Below are positions 12,780 through 44,300 of a stretch of DNA of 64,000 nucleotides, one piece after another; position 1 is the first letter of the stretch, and the number at the start of each line of letters is the position of its first letter. The DNA comes from Manis javanica. Its lineage: Eukaryota > Chordata > Mammalia > Pholidota > Manidae. The position numbers and the translations under genes are program-made. The notes under the pieces are model-generated. The model saw nothing but the letters and a program-made list of their open reading frames with translations. It searched no databases and was not told the DNA's origin. Location: positions 37,266,001 through 37,330,000 of the forward strand of contig NC_133158.1 of the NCBI RefSeq assembly GCF_040802235.1, in the 5' to 3' direction.

Positions 12780-13480
12780 AGCTCCTGGCCAGAGCCCCTC
12801 ACAGTCTTGTATTTTCTGACTTGAGTGGGTCAGAAAATATGGATCCACAGGACGGTGGAGTAATGAACTTAACACCCTTAAGGTTGTATGAATCACAGAG
12901 TTTATTTTGCACTTTCCTCTCACATAACACTCAGGGGGAACACACATATCTGAAAGTCACACATATCAAGGATCAATGCACCTCATACTGGTCATGACAG
13001 ACGGTTCGGGTCTGGGCTGTCCCTATCACCCTCTTGTCTTTTCCAAGGGGAAGGTGATGCAGCAGCCGGTTCCAGCGGAGTGATGATCCATGAGTGGGCA
13101 GGAGCGCGGGCAGATGAGCAGGAGCAAGCCTCGGAGCACGCGTCAGGGACCCCTGGGACAGGCTTGCTGCAGATGGTGTCCAGTCCCTCATATAGTCCAG
13201 TCCACCCATCTGGGGGTCAGAGATAAGAGGGGACAGTCCACATGTTGGGTTATCCAGTTCAGGCGTTCATGGCACACGTGACGTATGGAGTTACCAGGTC
13301 TGGGTGTCACTGGCGCTCCTTTTAGGGTTGGGTATGTTTACAGAGGCAGTCGCACAAAAACAGGCAAGTCTGACATAAGCAACTCCATACTGGACCCTCA
13401 GACCGCTTCCCTAAGAGGCAGGAGCGCCCTGCTGGAATGTTTGGGTGTTTGGGCTCTATCTCCTGAAAAGGCTCTGGAGT
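12780..13480 (-). mobile_element. Probable LTR-type element on the minus strand
   Basis: Read on the minus strand the segment looks like an LTR. A GC-rich upstream part is followed by a TATATGA motif near 13195-13190 and, about 300 bp downstream, an AATAAA signal near 12905-12900. A perfect 11-bp inverted repeat lies at its far end (12810-12839). I cannot name the family, and the ends are guesses. The alternative is an unclassified DNA-transposon remnant. Confidence 0.4.
12810..12839. repeat. Perfect 11-bp inverted repeat with 8-base loop
   Basis: The arms TATTTTCTGAC (12810-12820) and GTCAGAAAATA (12829-12839) are exact reverse complements separated by TTGAGTGG. The hairpin sits at the end of the putative minus-strand LTR, downstream of its AATAAA signal. 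Confidence 0.9.
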
Positions 13481-13499
13481 AACAGAGATAGAAGAGCCT

Positions 13500-14110
13500 C
13501 TTTTGTTATTATGAATAAGTAATAGGACCCTAAGGGTGGGGCCTGGTTGCCAGGGAACCATGTGATTAGAAGGTTGGACCTTTCAGCTCCAGCCCCTGAC
13601 CTCTGGGAAGGGAGCCGCACTAGAGGTTGAGCTCATCACTAATGGCCAATGATTTAATCACTGTGTCTACATAACGAAGCCTCCATACAAAGACATAACT
13701 GAAGGGGTTTGGAGAGCTTCCAGGTTGGTGAAGAACATATCCATGTGCCAGGAGGGTGGAGCACCCCAAAGTCTAGGGATGGAAGCCTCTGCTCAAGGAT
13801 GCTTCTGGACCTTGCCCTGTGTATCTCCTGCTGGCAGTTCATTTGTATCCTTTTATACCCAGTAATAATGAGTAATCTGTTGCTCTGGCTTCTGAGAGCC
13901 ATTATAACAAACTTACCAAACCTGAGGAGGGGAGCATGGGAACCTTTGATTTGTAACCAATCTGCCAGAAGTGTGGGGGATCTGGGGGAACCAATACTCC
14001 CATGCAACTGGTGTCTGAAGGAGGTGATCTTGTGGGACTTAGTATTTAACCGTTGGGGTCTGCACTCCGGGACACCCAACCACAGAAAACTGGAGAATTG
14101 ATGGGTGGGG
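13500..14110 (+). mobile_element. ERV-type LTR, plus strand
   Basis: The segment carries a recognisable endogenous-retrovirus LTR sequence: 'ggtggggcctggttgccagg' near 13534, then 'aatggccaatgatttaatca' near 13641, and 'taacgaagcctccataca' near 13672. A GTCTGAAG-type purine-rich stretch follows towards 14.1 kb. It looks like a MER21/MER74-class LTR, but the subfamily is a guess. No internal viral sequence is attached. Confidence 0.6.
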
Positions 14111-14917
14111 AAAACTCACCTATCTTGTGTCACAACTGTTCTTCTGTAGAAGAAAACACTTTCCTTTGAACCTGCATGCCCTACACGGTCTGGGCCCTGC
14201 CGCCCACACACTGCTACACTTTGGGATGCCCACTCCCTCCCTGTGGCTGGCTCCTTCCCATCCCTCCCACTACCCACTCCACTGTACAATTGCTTCCTCG
14301 TGGTTCTCCCTGCCCTTTGCTGACAGGTCTACCCACCGACCGAGTGGGAGAGACCAGGTATGCTCGTTCCCCTTAGGGCCTGCTTATCAGGCTCTCAAAA
14401 AGGATTTGGGGAAGGAACTGAGTGGGGGAATTCAACATGCCAGTTTCATCAAGTTATCTTTAGGACTTTCACAGGAAGGACTCATCTTGGAAGGCCCCAG
14501 AAAGGAAACCTTGGACGACAGAGGACGCAAGACCATCTGTTAAATCTCAGGTCAGAAACACTAAGAATTGTAGGTGTCTACCCATCCCCGAGTCTGGCAC
14601 TTCAGGTAGAGGCCGATGGCACTGCTGGCAAGATGAACAGTGTTGCTCTATTTGGAGGTGGGGCCAGGTGATCTCCAGTCCCATGGCTGTCCGAGGCTGT
14701 TCTCTGGTTCCCATGGATTCCACAGAGATCACAGGCAGCAGCTGCCAACTGAATGCCCAGGGAGAGCCAAACCGATTTTGCTTCTACACATCCACAAACA
14801 GGTCAGCTCTTCTAGCCTGATTTACCTCCTACCAACAGTGGAAGGCGGACTTCAGGGGAAGTCCAGGAAAGCCTGCATTAGGCCTATTAGGACAGGATTC
14901 AGATCAACAGAGACCAG
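14110..14917. other. Intergenic sequence just beyond the MCM2 3' end
   Basis: Unique-looking sequence, moderately GC-rich, lies between the last LTR and the MCM2 polyadenylation site. The open frames here (14127-14543, 14360-14671, 14640-14930) lack domains or splice context and are not called. Confidence 0.5.
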
Positions 14918-15594
14918 TATTGAGATTTGACTTCATTTTATTAAAAATTAAAACCACCACAACAAAAACTGAATGTATGAACAATGAGAATGGGGAATCG
15001 GTCAGGCAGGAGAGAGCAGACTAACAGTAATGGTGATGGACTGTCCCGCTAGGGGACAACGGGGCTGTGTGGACAGGCTGTGCTCCCTTCTGCCCAGGCG
15101 TTTACTCACAGAGCCTATAGAAACCTGCAGGACAGAGCTCAGAAACACTCCAAATACCCTGACCTTGTTTTTCTGCCCAAGTGGCAGAAGCAGGCAGCAC
15201 ACAAAGTCATGCCAAGAGGGCAACAGTTCTCCCAACACCCTTATGTGCTTGGTCACCTAAACAGACTGGGTATCCTCAACATGGGATGCCAACCCAGGAA
15301 GAAGAGGGGACAAGCATCCCACAGCTGGCGCTGCCAAGAGAGAAACACCAGCAAAGTGGGCCCATCCAACATGGTGGTGCAAGATGCTCAAACTGGAGCC
15401 AAGGAAATGAACACCACCGCTCCTGGCCCCGGCCGCAGCCAGGACACCGTGGGGCAAGCCAGATGGTTCAGATGCGAGCCCTGGCCGCACACTTGGCGTG
15501 CCTCAGCGGTTCCATTTTGCATCCCTGAAGCTAGAGCCGCATCTGACTCCCCAGCTGGAATCCCGGTGAGCTATTGGGGCTGGCCGGCCTGGCC
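14918..15594 (-). other. MCM2: MCM2 3' UTR
   Basis: This is sequence between the MCM2 stop codon (15597-15595) and the inferred cleavage site about 20 bases past the AATAAA at 14942-14937. The length, about 675 nt, is inferred from the single good polyadenylation signal. No intron signal is apparent. Confidence 0.7.
14937..14942 (-). terminator. MCM2: MCM2 polyadenylation signal AATAAA
   Basis: The minus strand reads AATAAA here, about 650 nt past the MCM2 stop codon. It is the first canonical hexamer downstream of the coding region. Confidence 0.8.
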
Positions 15595-34747
<19,153 letters not shown>

Positions 34748-34999
34748 CGCAGCGCCGCGCACCTCTCCGCTCCTCCAGAACAAGCAGTTTTCGCGCGAAA
34801 AGTGGTTCACGTGACCTGCGTAAACCCGGGAAGCGCAGGAAAGAACATGGCGCCATGACGTAAGCGTCTAGTGTGTCAAGCAGGCGCTGGGGGGCGGGCC
34901 AGAAGGGAGGCCCTGCCCATACCGCACGAAAGGCCCCGCCCACACCCCCAGCTCTCCTCCCGGTGCCGGCCGCAGAGCTGTCCCTGGGCTCTGAGTTGC

Positions 35000-36188
35000 T
35001 TAACTGGCAAAGGTGAGGGAGCGGGAGGGGCGGGTGGGGGCTGTTTGGACCAGCCCCACCTGCTGGCTGTCAGACCCTGGGCACGCTACGGCCAGTTTAC
35101 ACGTGAGGCGACTGCACCAGAGCCTTGTTTTCCGAGGTGTTCTCACTGTCTTAGGAGCGGACTTTCCGTTTCAGCTTCTCCAAAAGCTCTCAGGCTGAAT
35201 ACCTCAGGCACCGACACAGCTCCAGGATTGCAGGAGGCCGCATCTCATGTTCTGGTAGCTGTCCTCAGCGCCTGGAGCAAAGTTGCAAAGATATTCCATA
35301 TAGAACGAATGTTATTTGTGAAGATGTAGGGAGCTTGGCCCGCAGGGCAGGGATCTGCAGGCAATTCCTTAGCTCTGGTTGAACAACTTGGGATGCGCAG
35401 ATAGGGACAAGACTTGAGGTTGGAGCGCCCAGGTGACAAACGCTGCAAGTCTTTCTTGGGAGCTGGAGCTTTATCCTGAGGGCAATGGGGAACCACAGGA
35501 GGATTTCGAGCAGAGTGAGATGAGAGCAGTGTGGGATTTAGGAGAATCCTTCAGCTTGCTTCTGCACGGAGGTGGGTCAAACCAGGTTGGAAGTGGTTGC
35601 TGCGCCTCTTCCTCCAGTTCCAGGCAGCTCGGATTAGGGCGGGCCCCTTGGTGAACAGGGCAGGCCTGGATCGCAGCCCTCTTGGTGCTGCTGTGCAGTG
35701 AAGGAGCTCTGATGGGGCCCAGGGCTGGGGCAGGAGGGGGATGAGGACTAGAATTATCCAAGAGATATTCAGGAGATGGAATCTGCTGGCCTTAGGGGTT
35801 GAGGACAACAAAAGGGACGCATCTAGATGACACCAGGATTCTGGCTTAGGAGACTGGGTGGACGATGGGAAACTCAAAAGGAAGACAAGTAAGTTTTGGG
35901 GGATAGGGGATGAGTGTATTTCCTGCTGTGTTGAACTTGGGCTCTGAGTGGAGATACCAGATACTGAATTCAATAACAGATCTGGGGCTTGAGAAAGAGT
36001 TTGGGTCACAACTGTAGACTGCCATGAGTGTAGCTAGATAATCCAAAGAGTGAGTGCAGTGAGAAGAGAAGAAAGCCAGGTCTGGGGCCCCAGAAACCCT
36101 AACAGTTCAGAGGCACAAAGGACACGGGCAGGAGCTGGGCTTCTGGGAGCTGCTGAGGAGAAGCCAGAGGAGACGGTGGGGCAGATTG
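35000..36188. other. MCM2-TPRA1 spacer, first part
   Basis: No gene is recognised. An L2-like stretch can be seen around 35420-35560. The remainder appears to be unclassified old sequence. Confidence 0.5.
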
Positions 36189-36720
36189 TATTAGTTATCT
36201 CTTGCCGCATAACAAATTGTCCCATGATCTAGCAGCTTAAAACAATGACTGTGTATTATCCCAGTGTGGGTCTGTGATCTGGGCACAGCTCTGCTGAGTG
36301 CCTCTGCCTCAAAGTCTCTCACAGTGCTGCAGACAAGGTGCTTGTGGGGACTGCAGTCTCATTTGAAGGCTTGACCCTGGGGGGGATCCTTTTTCCAGGC
36401 TCTCTCCCATGGCAGGATTCAGTGCCTCCTAGGCTGTTGAACAAGGACTCGGTTTCACACTGGTGCAGAGGTGGGGGCCTCCTCCACTCCTTGCCACATG
36501 GGCCTCTCTATAGGGCCTCTCACTACATGGCAGCTGGCTTTTCCCAGAGCAGGTTTATGAGAGGGTGAGAGAAGCCATACAAGGCAGAAGCCATATTCCT
36601 CAAGTGACATCCCATCACTTGTGCCATATTCTGTTTTTTAAAAGCAACTGGCTAGGTGCAGCCCATTGTCATGGGGAGAGAATTGATTATTGCGGGCCAT
36701 CTCAGAGGCTACTGACTAGA
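36189..36720 (-). mobile_element. ERV-L/MaLR-type LTR, probably the 3' LTR of the adjacent element
   Basis: On the minus strand the segment ends with the typical ATAACTAATAC-like 3' terminus (at 36189) and starts near 36720. Its orientation and position fit a 3' LTR of the pol remnant that lies immediately upstream on the same strand. It could also be an independent MLT-type LTR. Confidence 0.55.
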
Positions 36721-37059
36721 TAGGCAAGATGACAGACAGGGTCAGAAGATGACAAGCTGCCAAGAGTCCAAGTTTGGGAGGACCAGAGCCATTGGTGGTG
36801 CCCGTGAGAGCTGGTCTGTGCCGAAGGGGTACTGGACACCACAGTGGAATGTGCTCGAGGGCTGACTGCAGGGAGGTGAGAAGGGTAAATGTGGACAGCT
36901 CTTTGAAGGAGTTGGCCGTGTGGTTGAGGAAGGGCTTTTGTGAGGGGAGAGGCCCTCTGGGCATACTGATGTGAGGAGGGTAGGAGGAATGCAAAGGTGG
37001 ACCAGGGTGGAGCAGCCTCTGTTACAGCCCACAGTGGTCTGCCCGCTGGTACTCGCAGC

Positions 37060-38700
37060 TTGTGTCATCTCCTCCCGCACTGTACCAGAGTTGGTCTGTG
37101 TGGCCAACACTGATTGGATGTCACTGCAGAGATGAAGTTATGAAGAGATTGTGGCTTCACTCTCCTTCTCACTCTGAGGGGAGCCAGCTGCCATGTCCTG
37201 AGGACACAGGTGGCCCAGTGAACAGCCCCATGGAGAGAGGAACTGAAGACCCCAGCCAACAGCTATGTTGGACTCTCTGGAGCCACGCCACCTTGGGGTT
37301 TATTTTTCACACATCAGTAGGCATCAGGCCCTGGACATCATCAAGGACAGGTGTCCTCCTACCTCCTGGTTTCATGTCTTCAGCCTATGGCTGTTGTCCT
37401 CAAGGTCTTCTTATAGCTGCTGCTGCTCTGGACATTGCATCTGATCATTAGCTGGCTCATCTCTGGTCAAGCACAGCCTTTTCGCTTCTTTGTCAGCTGG
37501 TCATGAGGGCCCTCCAGTTGGCTGTAGGTGTGAATGAGGGAGAGGTGCTGATGTGACAGTGGTATATGACATGGGTCCACAACTGATCGCTTAGTCTTAC
37601 AACAGATGGCTGCTGGGCCCACCTGAATTTGCAGCTTAGTGGGCCTGATAGAACCCAACTCATTAGGGCCTGCTCTGGCTTCGTGGTCGCTTGATGTACC
37701 CTAGTCATCTCTACCAGGGTCCTGTAGCTTGGGGAGGTGCCTTTTGAATTATATGTGGTTTTCTGGTGTCGTTGCCCTGGCCTTCTAGAACCCTAGGGAT
37801 CTACATCATGGTTTCAGCACTTGGGCTTGCCAGAAACCTTAAACAGCATCTTTTTTACCACATATGCCTCTAATACCACAGGGTCTATTGTCCTGTGGCC
37901 CATGGGACAGGCCTTTCTTGCTGTGAGCCTCATTCAAAGCTGGAAGCCTTTGGGATGTATGGGTCAGAGCAGCATTCCTAGGTGTGGAATATGCCACCTC
38001 CAGAACCCAAAGAGTAAGTCCCAGCATTGTGCTTCCTTTCCTGTGATGGGGTGTACCACATTTATCCCTGACTGCAGAGGGGTGTCCTGGCATTCCCAGA
38101 CCACGAGACCCTACCAATTTCACTGAATGCAAGCCCCCAGATTTTCACAGGGTTTATCTCCCACCCGCTAGAGCACAAATGTCTCATCAAGGTCTTCATT
38201 TACTTGTTTCCTCTTGTCCGTCCAGCCAGGTTAGCAGGATGTCTCCGGTGCAGTAAAGCAGTGCATTGCTCTGCAGATGTCCAGATGGCCAGAGCCCTTC
38301 AGATTTAATATGACAAAGGGTGGGAGGGTGACCACGGGCCTGGGGCAAGACCATAAATGTGAACTGCTGTCCTTCCCTGTGAAAGTCATGGTTCCTGATG
38401 GGGATGGCCAGATGGAAGGAAGGCCACGCACTGGACCTGAGGCTGTGTTGATCTGTGCTGGCATGACTTGCACCACTACTGTTTGGGCTGTTAGTTGGTT
38501 GAGTCCGCAGCAGACCTCTCCCATACCCTGTATTGTTTTAAGGTCAGACGGATGGATGAATTAAATAGGAATATGATGGGGTCCAGCTCCACACCCCCTG
38601 CCCCACTCAGAGGCTCTAGGCCTTCAACAGAAACACTAATCTCTGCCATTTCCCCCAGTTTGTGATACTGCCTTTTACTCACTTCTTGGCTGAGGTGAGA
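37060..38700 (-). mobile_element. Decayed ERV-L-type pol remnant
   Basis: Translated fragments on the minus strand, in several frames broken by stops and shifts, resemble ERV-L class Pol. They run from the reverse transcriptase palm and thumb (about 38560-37980) towards the RNase H region (about 37750-37490), in the right order. Open pieces at 38524-38231, 38132-37839 and 37708-37493 belong to it. Many in-frame stops and indels show it is long dead; it has no coding capacity. Confidence 0.6.
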
Positions 38701-39049
38701 TGGTGGGGGTAAGATTCAGGACTGTCACTTAACCTTCACCTCTCTGAAAACTGTCATCATACAAACCAAGTGTTATTCTACTGACTACAGAGTCTGTCCT
38801 TCTCAGTGATCAGTCAGGCTTCGTGGCTGGTACTTTGGCCTAGATGGTTCTGTGATGGCTGGGCCCTCTGTCTCTGACAGCTGAGCACTACCATCTTGTC
38901 TCTATTATTTTGGGATCCCCACTGCTGTCAGGAAGCCAGGTTCTGTAACAGCCTCTCCTACTGTCAGCCGTGTCCTCAAGAGAATGACCACTGCCCTTGA
39001 GCTTGGTGCCAAGCAAGGAACAGAACCCGGGTGTCAGATCTTTGTGTTT

Positions 39050-40450
39050 TAAACAACCATTCATTGAAATTCGCTGATGCCACACTCCATCCTGTGCGTA
39101 AGGGATACCGCAGTGAATAAGCTGCTGCCTCTGCCCTGAAGGAGAGGGGGTGGAATAGATACGCTGTTATTCCACAAATACAATCTCACAAAAACTCACG
39201 TGTGGGGCCCAAAACTCAGAGAAAAAAAACACAGAATCGTGCATTGTGATAGTAATAGCAAACTCCTCCCCACCCCCACCCCAGGAAGTCTGTAGTGTCT
39301 CAAAACACATAAAAGTAAAGGTTACTCATTGCACCACCACCCCCTCAGTTAACTCCATCTCTCCTCCTTCCTGGCACTCGGTAGGAGGGAAGTTTCCTGC
39401 CCCCCTAGAGGTTAGAAGTGGCCAAGGACTTGTTTTTGCCAACATGTGGGTAGGGATAATGCCTGAACTTCCTGAAGGAAACTGGGGGCTGACCTTGACT
39501 CTGCACAGCCCATTCCTGAAGGGACACATCAGCATGGAGCATAGCCTCTCCTGGCTGATACAGAAGCTGATCATGCCAACCACGGTCCAGGCTGGGAAAG
39601 TCCCAGCTAAACCAAGTCCCAAATGGTTACAAGGCAGTGACTTCCTTCCTAGTGTACAGGAGTAGGTGAAGACAAGGCCCGGTCTCCTTGCAGCTGCACT
39701 GGAAGCAGCTGTGCTGCCATGGGGTGTGTACCTTGGGGTTGCTGTCAGAAGAGGCTGCCTTCAATTTGCACCAGGCAGTGAGTCAGCCATAGGACATTGC
39801 AGGGAATGTGACAAGCATGGTTCTGTCCCCTGACACTGACGCTCTAGTAGGCGGAGGCTGATGACTCACTAGGATACAAGTAAATGAATATAATCATGTT
39901 AGAGAGATGGTGCTGGGAGGGAAAGAAAAGGGCATTATGTGACAGAGACTGGACAGCTACTTTTTAGCTGGGGTGTCAAGGAGGAAGTCATGTGATAGGG
40001 AGTCAGTCAGGCAAGGGACAGATGCAGAGATCCACAGGCAGGAACAAGCTTGGTGTGTGTATATATACATATTCAACGAAGAGAAACAGAAAGCAGTGTG
40101 GTTTGAGCACACTGAAGGAGGAGGAGGAGGGTGGGAGGTGAGGACTCCGAAGCAGGGAGGGCCAGACCATGCAGGGCTAACCGCAGAAGAGGCAGGAGTA
40201 GACACATGTAGATGTCAGGAGGGCGAGGACAGGGGCAGTCAGGAAGGCTTCCTAGAGGAAGCTGAATGCTAGAGGAAGGATTGTTGATGTTAGAGATGGA
40301 GGAAGGACAGTTCAAACCCCTGCGTCTTGATTTTGACACTTCCTGGCTGTGTGGCTTTAGGCAAGCTGTTTAACGTCTCAGGTGCCTCCCTTGTAAAAGG
40401 CGACTGATAATAGCTGGCCTGCAGGGTTGTGCAAATTAGTCTCTGCAATC
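39050..40450. repeat. L2 and MIR fragments upstream of TPRA1
   Basis: L2-like stretches occur at about 39055-39185 and 39830-40270 (for example 'aggaaggcttcctagaggaa' near 40238, plus strand). A MIR-like stretch at about 40300-40445 is minus. The interval 39190-39830 holds nothing I recognise. Confidence 0.5.
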
Positions 40451-40459
40451 TGGGTGGTG

Positions 40460-41320
40460 GTCAACGACGCCCGAGCGCTTTGATGGTGGACGTCCAGGCG
40501 GCGTAGCAAGCTGGTCAGAACGCGTCGTTCCTGGGAGGGGTGTCTCCTACCCTTCCTTCCTCACCCAGGTGACCAAAGGTCACCCGGCCGGTCAGCGACT
40601 GCCGGACGCCGGAGGCGGTGGCGCGCTAGGGGGCCGGTCTGCCGCGGCTCCTCCCCGGACCGTCAGGCCGCAGCCCGGCCCCGGAGAGGAGCGCTGGCCG
40701 AAGCGAGCGGGTCCATTGAGAGCTGCTGACAGCTGGCCAGCGAGGGGCCGAAGTCCTCAGCTCTCGGGTCAGCGATCAAGGCGTTTTTCCGGGTGAGAAA
40801 CGGAGCAGCTATCCTCCCCCAAGTGGCTTTCCCCCAGTGCCTGCGTGCTGTCTCTTTAAGAGGTCAGCGGGCCGCTCCGCCCCTTAGGGATCTGAGTGGC
40901 TTCTTCCGTTGTTTGTGCCCTCTTTTAGGTGTCGCTCCACTCCTATAGGCTACTGGAGGCTTGGGGGCGGGCCTGAGCGCTACAAGTAGGGACTGTGGAT
41001 GTTTTTGTAGTTTTGGCTGAAAGAAAAGGACGCTCCTGCCTTCCGGGTTGCTGCAGCTGGCAAGGGCTGCACGGTGTCCTGGGGGCCGGTGGGCCCTGCG
41101 GGCCCGACGAGCTGAACACTCTCGACGACGCCAGCTTGCCCCGATTTCCGTGGAGCCCGCCTCCCTCGGCTCTTGCGCGACGCTCCCCGGCCCCGTTGTC
41201 AGCTCCGCGCACGGGAGGCCGGAATCCCGGAGCCCCTGCGCGGTCAGCGCACCCACTACAGCGGATGGGCCGCCCTGGCGGCGGGGCCTGAGAACGGCCT
41301 GGGGCCCTCAGGTAAGGAGG
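40460..41320 (+). promoter_or_regulatory. TPRA1: TPRA1 CpG-island promoter
   Basis: A CpG-rich island with no TATA box and a GC box (GGGGGCGGGCC near 40962-40972) immediately precedes the inferred exon 1. A candidate alternative 5' splice site (CCGG then GTGAGA at 40793) and an acceptor-like CTCTTTTAG (40920-40928) inside the island suggest more than one first exon is possible. Start sites cannot be fixed from sequence. Confidence 0.65.
40985..41311 (+). other. TPRA1: TPRA1 noncoding exon 1 (start uncertain)
   Basis: A strong donor, CCCTCAG then GTAAGG, ends a putative 5' UTR exon at 41311 within the CpG island. It is the best donor upstream of coding exon 2. The left boundary is a guess placed just after the GC box. 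Confidence 0.45.
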
Positions 41321-44300
41321 TGACCCTCTCCCAATCCTGCCACAGCTGGAGGGGGGTCCTATCCCAGCGCGGTGAAATCCTACAGCGCGTGGGGCGCCTC
41401 CTCGCCTCTGCCCGGGCTGGGACCACCGCTCCATAGACGCCTCGTCAACAGCCGCTGTCCCCCGACCCCTTCCGGGAGGGGAGCTCCTGAAGCCCGGGAG
41501 CATCTAGTGACCCCCCGTGACAGCTGAGAAAGAGCCCGGCGTCAATGGGGACCCTCACCCCCATCGATTGGATGGGCGACCACCTGTCCCCGCTCCTTCC
41601 TCCGGGAGTGACCCCTTCCCGCTCAGGGCACAGCCTCGTAGGACACCCTTGGGGGAGCTTCAGAGGGCAAAGAGATTCCTGGGTGTAAGGACTAAAGGGA
41701 GAGGGGTTGGAACTGGGAGTCCCGCGGGGGAAGGGGCAGGGGAGGGAGTGCGGACCCTCACAGCTGGACAGAGTCTGGGGTTGTGGCCAGCAAGCAGAGC
41801 TGTGGACCCTGTGGCTTGAGCCTGTGCACGGGAAGATCTGGCCTGAGTTATCCCCCCACCGGGCCTGTGTCGCCATCTACAGTGTGATGGGGCCTGCCTC
41901 CAGCTTTACGGTGGCCTTCAGCAACCTGAAACGGGCCAGGGAGTGTGTTTTTACCCACGGGGGCCCATGCCGCGCCCAGCACTCTGCTGCTGGATTAGGG
42001 GAGGAAGGGTAGGAGTGACTGCCGCCTGGCTCCGCAGCAGGGGCTGTGGGGTCCTGCTCTCACTCCCCACAAGGTCTTGGCTGCGCTCTGCTGGAGATTC
42101 ATCTGTCTGCCTCTTAGGTATTGTTGACAACTTATTTTGTGCCGGGCACTGTTCTAGGGGATAGGGTCATGAGCAGGCTGGGGTAGACAGCCGGTGAACC
42201 CATAAATAAATACACAGCTAGGGCCACCACTTGAGGCAGAGGCCAAGTGCTATTATTGTAAAGAAGCACAGGGTGTGCTAGCTGTGAGAGATGGTTCAGG
42301 AGGGCTTCCCTGAGGAGGTGGTCCGAATGTTGAGGTAATGGTGGGAGAAGAGCAAGCACAAAGTTCTGAGGTGGGAATAAGCATGGCAGCTTGGGGAAAA
42401 AGACTGAAGCCAGGGGCCGGGGAGTGGCAGACGAGCAGAGCAGCAGGCAGGGGTCAGGTCAAGTTGGGCCTTGAAGGCCGAGGGAAGGGGTCCAGGGTTC
42501 CCCTTCCTTCTGGGGAAGGAAGCTCCCGCCCAGGCTGCTGCAGTTTACCAGGAGGGGCCTCTCTAGGTAGTATCTACTCCCAGCTCTAAGGCTGTGGAGT
42601 AAGGGAGTTGGCCTCTGTCTGTGGAGGTTTCTCACCCTGTTTTGGTTCCAGGTTTAAAAGCTCAACAACCAGCTTGGGTTCGGAAGCAGAGGAACATTAT
42701 AGAAACTAAGAACCACAGCTTCGTTCTTCTGCTCATGGTTTTCAGTCTTCCTCGGGGTTTCCCATCTAGCAACTCCCAGTCAGGTTCGGTCAATCCCACT
42801 GCATAGATGAGAGATGGGAAGCTGAGGCCCAGGAGGAGGGGCCTTGTCCAGGAGCTCACAGCAGACCTGGTACCTCAGGAGCAGAGCTGAGCTGGTGTCC
42901 TGCTCCACAGGCCGGCCTCGGGTGGAGGGAGTGTGGGAGGGAGGTGGAGGCCCATGTGGCATGGGAAGATGGCCTCCGGAATGTTAATGCGGTCAGGAGA
43001 GTCCCTCCCAAGTGAAAGAAGCAGCCATCCTCGTTGCCCTGGTCCTGACAGGTGCAGGGTTGCCCCAGAGAGCTCAGCTCAGTACTCCAGGACCTCCTCC
43101 TCTGACAATTCCCTTCCCCACCCGTTGTGTCTGCCCTCAGCTGGCCTTCCCTGGTCCTGTTTCCTGAGCCTGCAGACCCCGTGCTCTGCCACTGTCTGGA
43201 TTCTTGCCCTCCCCCTCCCACCCTCGGGGGCCAGGAGCTTACCCATGTGGTGGGAGGAGAATGTGGGGCCAGTGCCTTACATTCTGTGCCTCCACACAAT
43301 GCGCACAATACTAGGTCCCTCTCTCTTAGCGGCTGCCATGATGGTTAAGTGTGCTACCACTTGTAAAACATCCAGCCCTGGGTCTGTACCCAGTGGGCAT
43401 CGTTTTATTTATTTTTTATTGCTTCAGTTATTTTGATAAGTGTTGACACAGAGTGGCAGCCCTGTTAAGGCTGACAGCCTCATAACTCAAGTGTGGTTCC
43501 CTGATCAGCAGAGCAGCGGGCACCACCTCGGAGCCTGTTAGAAATGCAGACTCCTAGCCCTGCCCCAGGCCTGCTGGATCAGAACCTGCATGTCCACAGC
43601 CCTCAGGTCTGAGAAGCACAGTCCTAGATGGAGCGTATAGCCCTCCGTGGGAAGGTGGAGAAGCTGAGGCCCTGGGGGGCCACCTGGCAAGTTGCTGCCT
43701 CAGGGTCTGAGCACTAGAGGCAGACAACCTGGATTGCAGGCCTGCCTGGCTCTGAGCGCGGTACAGTGGGGACAATGGAAGTACTTCCCCTAGGGCTGGG
43801 AGGGCTCAGTGAGTGTTCTTGCCGTGATTATAGAATTAGTAGGGGAATTGGTGGAGGGACAGCAGCTGACATTGTTCCTCACCCCAGACCCTGGAGCAGG
43901 TGAACTTTGAAGGGGGCCTTTGGACCTGTGAACCAAATCCTTCCCTCTCCATGTCCCTCAGGGAATAAAAGCAGCAGTTACCTTTGTATGGCCTTTTGTA
44001 GGCATTTATTTCTCTGGACTTGTTTGATTTTCTGAGCAGCCGTGTTGGGTAGGTGGTGTCACCATGATACTCAGAGAGAGGAAATAGCACAGAGCAGAGC
44101 CAGAAGTGCAACCCAGGTCTGCCCAAGACCATAACCTGTGTCAGCTGAAAGTCGTACAGTGGTAAATAAGAGGAATCAGACTTAAACTGATCTCAGATGA
44201 GAAGGGAATTTGTTGGATTTATAACTAACAAGCTCAGGGGGGTAGGACTGGCTTCAGGTATGGTTGCACCCAGGGGCTCACACGACGATCTATTTCCATC

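Noticed and set aside
34860-40980. A single shared bidirectional MCM2-TPRA1 promoter
   Set aside because: The genes are divergent, but their CpG islands are about 6 kb apart and separated by repeats, so each appears to have its own promoter.
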